From the NCBI GenBank assembly GCA_964627855.1, contig CAZVLE010000074.1:1-12437 (forward strand): a stretch of 12,437 bases of DNA, given 5' to 3'. The position numbers were made by a program, and so were the translations under genes. The notes under the pieces were generated by a model that saw only the letters and a program-made list of their open reading frames with translations, was not told the DNA's origin and did not search any database. Source of the DNA: CAZVLE01 sp964627855 (GTDB lineage: Bacteria > Bacillota > Dethiobacteria > DTU022). Position 1 is the first letter of the stretch. Every line of letters starts with the position of its first letter. This document shows positions 1 to 6,638 of this stretch, one piece after another.

Positions 1-2
1 GT

Positions 3-110
3 TTGGTTGAACCGATCGTGGCCATGATTCATGATAAAGGCCAGCGCATCGGCGACATGGTCGGCAATACCCAGGTTGTCGAGGTAGTGCATTACTGGGA
101 AAGGCTTTAG
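3..110 (+). CDS. C-terminal end of an unidentified protein (5' end outside window)
   Basis: An open frame enters from the left edge and stops at TAG 108-110, leaving 36 codons. The visible tail begins LVEPIVAMIHDKG and ends VVEVVHYWERL. I do not recognise the family and assign no function. The frame is probably real: it is open to the window edge, it is rich in Val/Gly/Asp codons ending in C or G, and its GC (about 52% by hand count of positions 1-110) is well above that of the following genes. It is co-directional with the cassette, but 158 bp of AT-rich sequence separate it from the regulator, so it probably belongs to a different transcription unit. Confidence 0.6.
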   Translation: MVEPIVAMIHDKGQRIGDMVGNTQVVEVVHYWERL

Positions 111-268
111 CCTTCAACAGAAGCTTCTTAAAAGAATAACCAGCTCGGTGATACCATCCAAAAAAATTTTTTCCGAAAAAGAAGGAATTTTTATTTATGA
201 GTAGAATTAGCTATATTATGAAATATCATTTTGTAATGTGAAATATTTTTGCGGAAGCGGGGTTATTG
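111..268 (+). promoter_or_regulatory. AT-rich leader of the IclR gene with a direct repeat (candidate promoter/operator region)
   Basis: No gene is visible here. The segment is strongly AT-rich. The octamer TGAAATAT occurs at 219-226 and again at 239-246, exactly 20 bp apart (about two helical turns), and each copy is followed by a T-rich run and TTG or TTTTGC. CATT-TTGT-AATG (227-238) forms a small dyad between the copies. A TATATT/TATTAT stretch at 212-219 could serve as a -10 box, but I see no good -35 at the right spacing. IclR proteins commonly autoregulate from sites in this position, so an operator here is plausible. The exact site is inferred. Confidence 0.35.
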
Positions 269-1039
269 ATGGTGCCGGACTATAATATTCAGTCGCTTGA
301 AAGAGCGGCCAAACTTTTAGGCTGTTTTACCCTTTCCGAACCGGAAAAAACCCTTAAGCAGTTGGCCGAAGAAACTGGTTTGCACAAGAGCACAGTGTTT
401 CGCATTATGGAGACCCTGGAAACAATTAAGTGGGTCAGGAAAGATCCAAAGCTTAGTAATTACAGGCTGGGATTTGGGATTTTTGAGTTGGGAGCAAGAG
501 CAGTAAAAGGCATAGATTTCTATAATGTCAGCATACATCATCTGGAAGAGATGGTTAAGGACACTCGTTTAACAGCCCACCTGGTAATAAATGATAATGG
601 CGAAGCGCTATATTTGAATAAAGTTGAGTTTCCCGGCTCAATTATTACCCAGCCTTCTCAGATTGGATTGCGCTTTCCAATGCACTGTACCGGTGTTGGC
701 AAGGTTTTACTCAGTTATATGGTTGAAGATGATTTAAGCAGAATCATTGAGGAAAAGGGTTTGAAAAGATTTACCCAAAACACAATTGGCAGCAGGGAAG
801 AGCTGTTAAAAGAGACAAAAAGAATCCGCGAGAAAGGTTATGCTATTGACAACGAAGAGACCCAACCGGGTTTGCGCTGCGTTGCTGCCCCGCTAAAGGA
901 TTATAATGGCAAGATTATTGCTGCTATCAGCATAAGCGGTATGATTTCTGATATGAATGAACAGATACTGCCCGACATGATTGACAGGGTTTTAAATACA
1001 GCAGCAAAAATTTCTGCAGATTTAGGATTTAAAATTTAG
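269..1039 (+). CDS. IclR-family transcriptional regulator
   Basis: This is a DNA-binding regulator, probably controlling the downstream uptake and catabolic genes in response to a small carbon metabolite. The product is 256 aa from ATG 269; an in-frame TTG at 266 would add one residue. It has the usual IclR size and layout. An N-terminal winged helix-turn-helix spans about residues 6-62 (LERAAKLLGCF, then LKQLAEETGLHKSTVFRIMETLE). A C-terminal effector-binding domain runs from about 75 to 250, with the family-typical stretches HCTGVGKVLLSY and GYAIDNEETQPGLRCVAAP. A weak G-rich site around 253-262 precedes the start. IclR members such as KdgR control sugar-acid catabolism, which fits the neighbours, but the effector is unknown. 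The last codons lie in a 14-bp tandem repeat. Confidence 0.9.
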   Translation: MVPDYNIQSLERAAKLLGCFTLSEPEKTLKQLAEETGLHKSTVFRIMETLETIKWVRKDPKLSNYRLGFGIFELGARAVKGIDFYNVSIHHLEEMVKDTRLTAHLVINDNGEALYLNKVEFPGSIITQPSQIGLRFPMHCTGVGKVLLSYMVEDDLSRIIEEKGLKRFTQNTIGSREELLKETKRIREKGYAIDNEETQPGLRCVAAPLKDYNGKIIAAISISGMISDMNEQILPDMIDRVLNTAAKISADLGFKI

Positions 1040-1062
1040 GATTTAAAATTTAGGATTAAAAA
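1021..1062 (+). repeat. Three tandem copies of a 14-bp AT-rich unit across the IclR stop codon
   Basis: The unit TTTAGGATTTAAAA occurs at 1021-1034 and 1035-1048, followed by a near-identical copy TTTAGGATTAAAAA at 1049-1062 (one base differs). The first copy encodes the end of the regulator, and the TAG stop (1037-1039) lies in the second copy. The array probably arose by replication slippage. Because the stop falls in copy two, loss of the third copy would leave the protein unchanged. Any regulatory role is unknown. Confidence 0.85.
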
Positions 1063-1063
1063 T

Positions 1064-1082
1064 TTTTGCCTCATAAGCAAAA
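1064..1082 (+). promoter_or_regulatory. Inverted repeat TTTTGC-N7-GCAAAA, candidate operator
   Basis: A perfect 6-bp inverted repeat has arms at 1064-1069 and 1077-1082, separated by CTCATAA. It lies in the 110-bp gap between the IclR gene and the first catabolic gene, about 70 bp upstream of the GTG start at 1150. Size and position suit a regulator half-site pair, but the match to an IclR operator is an inference. No convincing -35/-10 pair was found next to it. TTGACA at 1112-1117 lacks a -10 box at normal spacing. Confidence 0.35.
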
Positions 1083-1133
1083 CAAAGTTTTACAATACGA
1101 AACTATATGGATTGACAGTCAGGGCAAATTATT

Positions 1134-1140
1134 AGGAGGG
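1134..1140 (+). promoter_or_regulatory. Ribosome binding site fixing the dehydrogenase start at GTG 1150
   Basis: AGGAGGG lies 9 nt before GTG 1150. The same frame is open upstream to a TTG at 1066, but that codon has no ribosome binding site. The extra 28 residues (PHKQNKVLQYE...) are also unlike the start of any hydroxyacid dehydrogenase, so GTG 1150 is the better start. Confidence 0.85.
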
Positions 1141-1149
1141 TTACTTAGG

Positions 1150-2106
1150 GTGAAAGTAGTGATCAGCGATTATAATTTCCCAACTATAGATTCAGAAAAG
1201 AAGATTATCGAAAAAGAATTTGGAGCGGAGCTTATTGATGCGCAGTGCAAAAATAAGAAAGAATTTATTGATCTTGCCTATGATGCAGATGCAGTATTAA
1301 CACAATACTTTCCGATAACCAGTCAGGCTATTAAGTACATGAACAAATGCAAAGTTATCGTCACATACGGTATCGGAACCAATGCTATCGATGTCGGTGA
1401 AGCGACAAAAAAAGGAATAATAGTTTCTAATGTTCCAGACTATGGCATTAATGAGGTTTCTGATCATACTATTGCCATTATTCTTAATCTCTCGAGAAGA
1501 TTATCTGATTTAGATCAACAGATCAGGTCTGGACTATGGGGCTATAGAAATGTGGCCCCCATTACTAGGTTATCAGAATGTGTTTTGGGATTGATTGGTT
1601 TTGGTAAAATTGCCCGACTTGTCGCCAGAAAAGCGAAACCCCTTAGTTTTAAGGAAATTCTTGTTCATGATCCCTATGTTTCGGGCCAACAAATCTCAGA
1701 ATATGAAGCGGTAAGCTCAGATCTAGATAATCTCCTTCAAAACTCTGATTATATTTCTCTGCACGCCCCACTAAACGAAAAGACCCGGTATTTAATTGAT
1801 TCGGAGCAATTGAAAAAAATGAAAGCCTCGGCATATTTAATCAATGTAGGGCGAGGTGCTTTAATTAATGAAAAGGCTTTGATTGCAGCCCTGGAAGAAA
1901 AACAGATTGCTGGTGCAGGTCTTGATGTTTTTGAAAAAGAACCTCTATCCGTAGATTCCCCCCTATTGAATTTTAAACAGGTTATTTTTACTCCGCATTG
2001 TGCATGGTATTCAGAGCAGGCTCTTAATGACCTGCAGATTATGGCTGCAGAAGAGGTGGTGAGGGTGTTAAAGGGAGAAAAGCCTCGGTCGGCAGTTAAT
2101 TATTAA
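1150..2106 (+). CDS. NAD-dependent D-2-hydroxyacid dehydrogenase, CtBP-like subgroup
   Basis: A cytoplasmic oxidoreductase that interconverts a D-2-hydroxyacid and a 2-oxoacid using NAD(H). It is 318 aa from GTG 1150, the normal length for the family. The split substrate-binding domain begins MKVVISDYNF. The Rossmann nucleotide loop is LIGFGKIA (about 148-155). The catalytic triad is visible as Arg235 in INVGRGALIN, Glu264 in DVFEKEP and His283 in TPHCAWYSEQA. The HCAWYSEQA form is typical of the C-terminal-binding-protein-like subgroup rather than classic SerA, and no C-terminal ACT domain is present. Likely roles are glyoxylate/hydroxypyruvate-type reduction or oxidation of a sugar-derived hydroxyacid. 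The substrate is not determinable here. It is 31 bp before the transporter ATPase gene and probably co-transcribed with it. Confidence 0.9.
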   Translation: MKVVISDYNFPTIDSEKKIIEKEFGAELIDAQCKNKKEFIDLAYDADAVLTQYFPITSQAIKYMNKCKVIVTYGIGTNAIDVGEATKKGIIVSNVPDYGINEVSDHTIAIILNLSRRLSDLDQQIRSGLWGYRNVAPITRLSECVLGLIGFGKIARLVARKAKPLSFKEILVHDPYVSGQQISEYEAVSSDLDNLLQNSDYISLHAPLNEKTRYLIDSEQLKKMKASAYLINVGRGALINEKALIAALEEKQIAGAGLDVFEKEPLSVDSPLLNFKQVIFTPHCAWYSEQALNDLQIMAAEEVVRVLKGEKPRSAVNY

Positions 2107-2137
2107 AGAACCTTTTACGTTAGAAGGTGATGATGAA

Positions 2138-3643
2138 TTGAGTGAGTTAATTCTTGAGGTAAAAAAAGCCAGTAAAAAATTTCCCGGCACGCAAGCTTTA
2201 AGTGAAGTTAACTTTGTTTTGCAAAAAGGGGAAATCCATGCTCTGGTTGGTGAAAACGGAGCTGGAAAATCAACATTAATGAATATTTTAATGGGGGTTT
2301 ACCAGAAAGATTCTGGCGAGGTTCTTTTCGAAGGAGAATCAGTAGTGGTTGAAGATCCGCTACATGCCAATAAACTGGGTATCAGGGCTGTTTATCAGGA
2401 GCTTTCTCTTGCTCCTCACCTCAGTATAGCCGAGAACATTTTTATTAACAATCAGCCTTTAAATGCTCTGGGCGTTATCAACAAACCAAAAATGAACCAG
2501 GAAGCAACCAAGCTGATGCGACTCTTTGATATTGATATAAATCCGGATACATTGATCAAAGATGTCAGCATAGCATTAAAGCAGTTAGTTGAAGTGGCAA
2601 GAGCAATTTCGCAGCAATGTAAAGTGATAATACTCGATGAGCCTACAGCGTCATTAACTGACCATGAGATCAAGAAATTATTTGAGGTGATGCTTCAACT
2701 TAAGGCAGAGGGCATCGCAATTATATATATAAGCCATAAATTAGAAGAAGTGCTCGAAATATCCGATCGTGTGACGGTCCTTAAAGACGGTAAACAAGTT
2801 TGCATGACGGACACCAGACAAACGACAAAAGATGAAATTATAATAAATATGGTAGGCCGGGAACTACAGGCTTTGTTCCCAGAAAAAAGCAGTGGCAGGG
2901 GCAATATGGTCATGGAAGTTAAAAACTTAAGCGGCGACTGTTTTGAAAATATAACTTTTAGCGTAAAGGCTGGTGAGGTCTTAGGTTTTGCTGGCTTAAC
3001 GGGAGCAGGGCGAACGGAGATGTTTAGAGCAATTTTCGGTATTGATCGGCGCTTGTCTGGAAAAATTTATATAGATGGTATCGAAAGGAAAATTAAAATT
3101 CCTGCAGATGCCGTCAGGTATGGCTTAGGTTACTTGCCCGAAGACAGAAAAGATATTGGCCTGTTTTTAAGTAACTCTGTCAAAGACAACATTATTGTTT
3201 CCAGCCTTAAGAAAGTAAGTGGAATATTGCTGATGAATTTAAAGCGGGCAAGGTATTTAACGATGCAGCAGGTCAATGATTTGAATATCAAGGTCTCGAA
3301 TATTAACCAGGAAATTGCATCACTCAGCGGAGGTAATCAGCAGAAAGCGTTAATTGGTAGATGGCTTACGGTAAGCCCTAAAATTTTGGTGGTTGATGAA
3401 CCGACAAGAGGAGTTGATGTGGGCGCAAAGGCAGAAATACACAAATTGCTGCGCAAACTGGCTGATGAGGGAATGGCAATAATTTTGATATCCTCCGAAC
3501 TGCTCGAAATTCTGGGTATGAGTGATCGCATAATTACTGTATGGCAGGGTCAAATAACCAACTGTATGATCAATGATCATATAACTGAACAAGATATTGT
3601 CCGTTATATCTATGGTGAAAGAGGCCAAGCTGTAAATGAATAA
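2138..3643 (+). CDS. Sugar ABC transporter ATP-binding protein, RbsA/MglA type (double ATPase)
   Basis: This is the energising subunit of a ribose/galactose-type importer on the inner face of the membrane. At 501 aa it holds two fused nucleotide-binding domains, the standard size for this family. Domain 1 has Walker A GENGAGKST (38-46), a degenerate signature region VSIALKQLVEVARA (143-156) and Walker B VIILDEPT (163-170). Domain 2 has the divergent Walker A GLTGAGRTE (286-294), signature LSGGNQQK (396-403) and Walker B ILVVDEPTRG (416-425). Degeneracy of one site in each half is normal for RbsA-like proteins. The start is TTG 2138, with AGAAGGTGATG about 7 nt upstream. The permease follows after 21 bp. 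The specific sugar cannot be told from the ATPase. Confidence 0.95.
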   Translation: MSELILEVKKASKKFPGTQALSEVNFVLQKGEIHALVGENGAGKSTLMNILMGVYQKDSGEVLFEGESVVVEDPLHANKLGIRAVYQELSLAPHLSIAENIFINNQPLNALGVINKPKMNQEATKLMRLFDIDINPDTLIKDVSIALKQLVEVARAISQQCKVIILDEPTASLTDHEIKKLFEVMLQLKAEGIAIIYISHKLEEVLEISDRVTVLKDGKQVCMTDTRQTTKDEIIINMVGRELQALFPEKSSGRGNMVMEVKNLSGDCFENITFSVKAGEVLGFAGLTGAGRTEMFRAIFGIDRRLSGKIYIDGIERKIKIPADAVRYGLGYLPEDRKDIGLFLSNSVKDNIIVSSLKKVSGILLMNLKRARYLTMQQVNDLNIKVSNINQEIASLSGGNQQKALIGRWLTVSPKILVVDEPTRGVDVGAKAEIHKLLRKLADEGMAIILISSELLEILGMSDRIITVWQGQITNCMINDHITEQDIVRYIYGERGQAVNE

Positions 3644-3664
3644 ACTAAGAGGGAGGTTTTAGGT

Positions 3665-4660
3665 TTGGAAACAACTGGTGCAACTGAAAAACAGGGCAAT
3701 GATTTTTCTAAAAACTTTCTGACTTTTATTAAACAGATTTTCTCAGCTAGAGAGACAGTGCTTATTCTAATTATTCTCGCTACAGTCGTACTTTTAACCA
3801 ATCTGTCTCCTCACTTCCTTGTTGAGTCAAACCTTAGGGCCATTTCACGCGGCTTTGCCATGGAGGGTATAGTCATCATCGGTATGACATTTTTACTTGT
3901 ATCGGGTAACTTTGATCTTTCCGTCGGTGCGGTAATGGCCTTTACCGGGGTAATGACTGGCTATTTTATACAAATGGGACTTCCTATACCGGTTGCGATT
4001 GCAGGTGGTATTCTCAGCGGTTGTCTGACTGGATTTATTAATGGTTTCGTGATTACTAAATTTAAGGTTAATGCTCTGATTACCACCTTGGCCATGATGT
4101 CCATTGCTAGGGGCACGGCTCTGGTTATTACCCAGGGCCGTCCTATTGCGAATTTTCCCCTTAGTTTTATATACCTTGGTCAGGGTGAAGTTTACGGGGT
4201 CCCTATCCCTGTAATCGTTTTTTTTATCTTCGTGGTTTTGGCTGAACTTTTACTTAGAAGGGGCCGATATTTCCGGCAGCTATATTTTATTGGCAGCAAT
4301 GAGAAAGCAGCCCGCCTATCCGGTATTAAGGTTGACCAGATTAAGCTTACTATTTTTATTGTTATCGGTGCCCTCGTTGCTGTTGGCGGAGTTCTTTCTA
4401 CTGCCCGCCTGATGAGTGCAATACCAACTTCCTTTACTGGTCTTGAATTAAAGGTAATCGCTGCTGCCGTGATTGGCGGTTCGAGCTTATCTGGCGGTGA
4501 AGGTTCAATTACCGGCTCTGCCCTGGGCCTTTTATTTATGGCCCTGATTAGCAACGCGATCACCATCTTAAAAATATCACCCTACTGGGAAGGTATTGTT
4601 GTTGGATCTGTTCTACTGACCGCTGTAATAATCGATATGGTATCAAGGCGAAAAAAATAA
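3665..4660 (+). CDS. Sugar ABC transporter permease, RbsC type
   Basis: This is the membrane channel subunit, and the single permease gene implies a homodimer as in ribose importers. The product is 331 aa from TTG 3665, with GGGAGGT at 3651-3657 as ribosome binding site. A hydrophilic N-terminus of about 30 residues precedes many hydrophobic segments, starting near VLILIILATVVLL. Family signatures are GNFDLSVGAVMAFTG in the first half and VIAAAVIGGSSLSGGEGSI near residues 265-285, the loop that contacts the ATPase. The C-terminus is basic (VSRRKK), consistent with a cytoplasmic end. It lies between the ATPase and the binding-protein gene, the same A-C-B order as the E. coli rbs operon. Confidence 0.95.
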   Translation: METTGATEKQGNDFSKNFLTFIKQIFSARETVLILIILATVVLLTNLSPHFLVESNLRAISRGFAMEGIVIIGMTFLLVSGNFDLSVGAVMAFTGVMTGYFIQMGLPIPVAIAGGILSGCLTGFINGFVITKFKVNALITTLAMMSIARGTALVITQGRPIANFPLSFIYLGQGEVYGVPIPVIVFFIFVVLAELLLRRGRYFRQLYFIGSNEKAARLSGIKVDQIKLTIFIVIGALVAVGGVLSTARLMSAIPTSFTGLELKVIAAAVIGGSSLSGGEGSITGSALGLLFMALISNAITILKISPYWEGIVVGSVLLTAVIIDMVSRRKK

Positions 4661-4672
4661 GATTGGGAGGTG

Positions 4673-4711
4673 TTGAGAACAAGGGCTATGTTCGTCAAGA
4701 GAGGGTTTTAG
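4673..4711 (+). CDS. Possible 12-codon leader peptide upstream of the binding-protein gene
   Basis: The 82-bp gap after the permease contains GGGAGGTG at 4665-4672, a strong ribosome binding site that no annotated gene uses. A TTG at 4673 directly abuts it, and the frame reads MRTRAMFVKRGF before TAG 4709-4711. The binding-protein gene has its own site (AAAGGAGTG, 4727-4735). The mini-ORF is short and basic, and the spacing from site to TTG is tighter than ideal, so it may not be translated. Its position suits a translational leader or a remnant of an older start. Low confidence. Confidence 0.2.
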   Translation: MRTRAMFVKRGF

Positions 4712-4742
4712 AATTAAGAAAATCACAAAGGAGTGTTAAAAA

Positions 4743-5774
4743 ATGTCAAAAAAATTATTTTTTATTGGTTTGGCTCTGATAATGGTTCTTCTCCTGGTGA
4801 CAGGATGTGGCGAAGGAGCCCCTGTTTCTGAAGAACCTGCTGATGCAGTGGACGATCCCGGCGATGAAGAAAGCGCAGCTGCAAACGGAGAAGAGGAATA
4901 CGTTTTTCTGGCTTATGTTACCGCTCTTGAATTCTGGGACGATCCCAAACAGGGCTTTATGGATGCCTGTGATCATCTCGGTGTTACCGGAACTTTTGCC
5001 GGCCCGGTTGAATTTGATCCTGCTGCCCAGGCCAGAACTATGGAAGAACTTATTGCCCGGAAACCTGCAGGAATTGTTCTCTGGCCTGCAGACCCTGATG
5101 CGCTTGTTGATCCATCTAGGCGTGCGATGGAAGCCGGAATACATGTTATCAACGCTAACTCCGATGTCAGTGACTTTGATGTCCGTTATGGTTATGTGGG
5201 TATTAATAATTTAGAAGCCGGTAAAATTGGCGGGCAGCACGCAGCAGACTTGATCGGTGGCTCCGGCAAAGTCGGCATTGTAACTGTTCCCGGTGTAACT
5301 GTGCACGAAGACAGAAAAGATGGCTATCTTGCGGTTTTTGATGAATATCCCGATATTGAGGTGGTCGGCATAGTCAACAGTGAAGCTGATCCCTCGGTTG
5401 GGATCAGGGTTGCGGCCGGCCTGATATCGGCGAATCCCGATATTGATCTTTTAGTTGGCACATCTGCTCCCGACGGGGCATCGATTGGCAGGGCTATTGT
5501 TGAAGCGGGTATGGTCGGAGAAATCAAGGCAGTTGGTATGGACCGCGACGCAGATCTGCTTCAGTTTGTAAAAGACGGCGTTGTCGATGCAACACTGGTG
5601 CAACGCAACTATCTGGAAAACTGGATTGCGGTTCACTATCTATATTGGTTGAAGCATGACTTGGTAGAAATGGTTCCCGATTGGCAAGCTGCCGGGGTTC
5701 CCCCTGTGGCTCCAAACACCGATACCGGTGTTATGGTAGTAACGGCCGATAATGTTGATTTCTTTATACGCTAG
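4743..5774 (+). CDS. Sugar ABC transporter substrate-binding lipoprotein (LacI/RbsB-like fold)
   Basis: This is the extracellular receptor of the importer, anchored by lipid. It is 343 aa from ATG 4743 with AAAGGAGTG 7 nt upstream. The signal peptide MSKKLFFIGLALIMVLLL ends in the lipobox LVTGC, with Cys22 as the lipidated residue. A very acidic, low-complexity linker (about residues 24-50, rich in Glu/Asp/Ala) precedes the domain. The type I periplasmic-binding fold begins at YVFLAYVTALEFWDDPKQGF. Further recognisable parts are IVLWPADPDALVDPSRRAMEAGIHVI, the hinge-side GYVGINNLEAGKIGGQHAADL, and GIRVAAGLISANPDIDLLVGT. The fold marks a monosaccharide or sugar-like ligand, but the ligand is not identified. 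A hairpin lies just after the stop. Confidence 0.93.
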   Translation: MSKKLFFIGLALIMVLLLVTGCGEGAPVSEEPADAVDDPGDEESAAANGEEEYVFLAYVTALEFWDDPKQGFMDACDHLGVTGTFAGPVEFDPAAQARTMEELIARKPAGIVLWPADPDALVDPSRRAMEAGIHVINANSDVSDFDVRYGYVGINNLEAGKIGGQHAADLIGGSGKVGIVTVPGVTVHEDRKDGYLAVFDEYPDIEVVGIVNSEADPSVGIRVAAGLISANPDIDLLVGTSAPDGASIGRAIVEAGMVGEIKAVGMDRDADLLQFVKDGVVDATLVQRNYLENWIAVHYLYWLKHDLVEMVPDWQAAGVPPVAPNTDTGVMVVTADNVDFFIR

Positions 5775-5788
5775 ATTGAATGAAAGCG

Positions 5789-5826
5789 GGAGGGCCCTCT
5801 ATCTTTTGGCCCTCCTAATCTTATTT
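5789..5826 (+). terminator. Hairpin after the binding-protein gene (intrinsic or partial terminator)
   Basis: A perfect 8-bp stem pairs GGAGGGCC (5789-5796) with GGCCCTCC (5808-5815) around an 11-nt loop. TAATCTTATTT follows, so the T tract is interrupted. The strong GC stem right after the binding-protein stop fits a partial terminator or mRNA-stabilising hairpin, which often keeps binding-protein mRNA in excess over downstream genes. Full termination would leave the downstream genes needing their own promoter; none is obvious in the 24 bp before TTG 5840. Confidence 0.7.
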
Positions 5827-5827
5827 C

Positions 5828-5833
5828 GAGGTG
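5828..5833 (+). promoter_or_regulatory. Ribosome binding site fixing the metallo-hydrolase start at TTG 5840
   Basis: GAGGTG ends 6 nt before TTG 5840. Earlier in-frame GTG 5831 and TTG 5834 overlap or abut this site and cannot use it, so the protein most likely begins MNLAENIKNLK. Confidence 0.7.
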
Positions 5834-5839
5834 TTGGAA

Positions 5840-6613
5840 TTGAATCTTGCCGAAAATATAAAGAATTTAAAGGTTGAAAAAAATTCACTGGCCATATATT
5901 GGCTCGGTAATGCCAGTTTTATTTTTAAAACATCTGCTCATACTACCGTTGCCATAGATCTTTACCTCTCTGATCTGGCCGAAAAGGTATATGGCTACAG
6001 CTTCCGTAGAATTATGCCACCTCTTGTTGACTCTAAAGACTTGCATCTCGATCTATTTGTTGCTACTCATCACCATGAAGATCATCTGGATCTTGATCTT
6101 CTAAGCAAACTGATGGCAGACAAAGATGTTAAATTGTTATCAACATCTGCAAGCATTGAAGCCTGTATTTCCAGAAATATTGACAGGGAAAAATTACATT
6201 CGATAAAGCCCGGAGAAATGTTTACGGCAAATGATTTAAAACTACATGCGCTATATGCAGATCACGGGGATCTAGCCCCGGATGCAGTCGGTTTTATCCT
6301 TGAGTGCGATTCTATTAAACTTTACATTGTCGGTGATTCTGCCTATAGACCAAATGAAATGGCGATAGCTTTTGCCATGAAGCCAGATGTTATCATACCA
6401 CCTATCAATGGGCGCTTCGGTAACCTTGGGCCTGTGGAAGCAGCCTATGTGGTCAGGGACTCTGGGGCAAAAGTGGCAATTCCATCGCACTTTTGGATGT
6501 TTCCCGGTCACGGTGGCGATCCGGGGGCATTCTATGAAGCAGTTCAAAAATATGCGCCAGGAACAGAAACAATTTTCCTAACCGGAGGTTCCTGCTATAT
6601 TTATAAAAAATAA
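5840..6613 (+). CDS. Metallo-beta-lactamase-fold hydrolase, UlaG-like (possible sugar lactonase)
   Basis: A soluble metal-dependent hydrolase of 257 aa from TTG 5840. The metal motif HxHxDH appears as HHHEDH (about residues 77-82) within FVATHHHEDHLDLDLL. Further likely ligands are the His/Asp in YADHGDLAPDA, the Asp in VGDSAYRPNE and the His in VAIPSHFWMFPGHGG near the C-terminus. The N-terminal IYWLGNASFIFKT is typical of the UlaG/YtnP-like branch of the superfamily, which includes L-ascorbate-6-phosphate lactonase. Beside a sugar transporter, a sugar dehydrogenase-like enzyme and an aldolase, hydrolysis of a sugar lactone is the most economical role, but that rests on context. It could instead be an unrelated phosphodiesterase or a general UPF0173-type hydrolase. 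The dehydrogenase gene follows after 25 bp. Confidence 0.82.
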   Translation: MNLAENIKNLKVEKNSLAIYWLGNASFIFKTSAHTTVAIDLYLSDLAEKVYGYSFRRIMPPLVDSKDLHLDLFVATHHHEDHLDLDLLSKLMADKDVKLLSTSASIEACISRNIDREKLHSIKPGEMFTANDLKLHALYADHGDLAPDAVGFILECDSIKLYIVGDSAYRPNEMAIAFAMKPDVIIPPINGRFGNLGPVEAAYVVRDSGAKVAIPSHFWMFPGHGGDPGAFYEAVQKYAPGTETIFLTGGSCYIYKK

Positions 6614-6638
6614 GCTCGAATGAAATGGAGAAATGATT

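Noticed and set aside
111..265. Search for matching end repeats or att sites flanking the low-GC cassette (here and at 11162-11297)
   Set aside because: No shared stretch longer than short AT-rich words was found between the two boundaries, and no recombinase or tRNA gene is present.
1066..1149. 28-residue N-terminal extension of the hydroxyacid dehydrogenase
   Set aside because: There is no ribosome binding site before TTG 1066, and the extension covers the candidate operator and the AGGAGGG site that serves GTG 1150.
2110..2128. 5-bp stem ACCTT/AAGGT covering the ATPase ribosome binding site
   Set aside because: The stem is short, AT-containing and has a 9-nt loop, so it is probably too weak to matter and is expected by chance near an AAGG site.
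4192..4566. 124-codon minus-strand frame in the permease gene
   Set aside because: It is antisense to a well-matched RbsC-type permease and has no supporting signal.
4807..5214. 135-codon + strand frame overlapping the binding-protein gene in another phase
   Set aside because: It lies wholly inside the binding-protein gene, has no ribosome binding site, and its composition is a phase-shifted reading of that gene.
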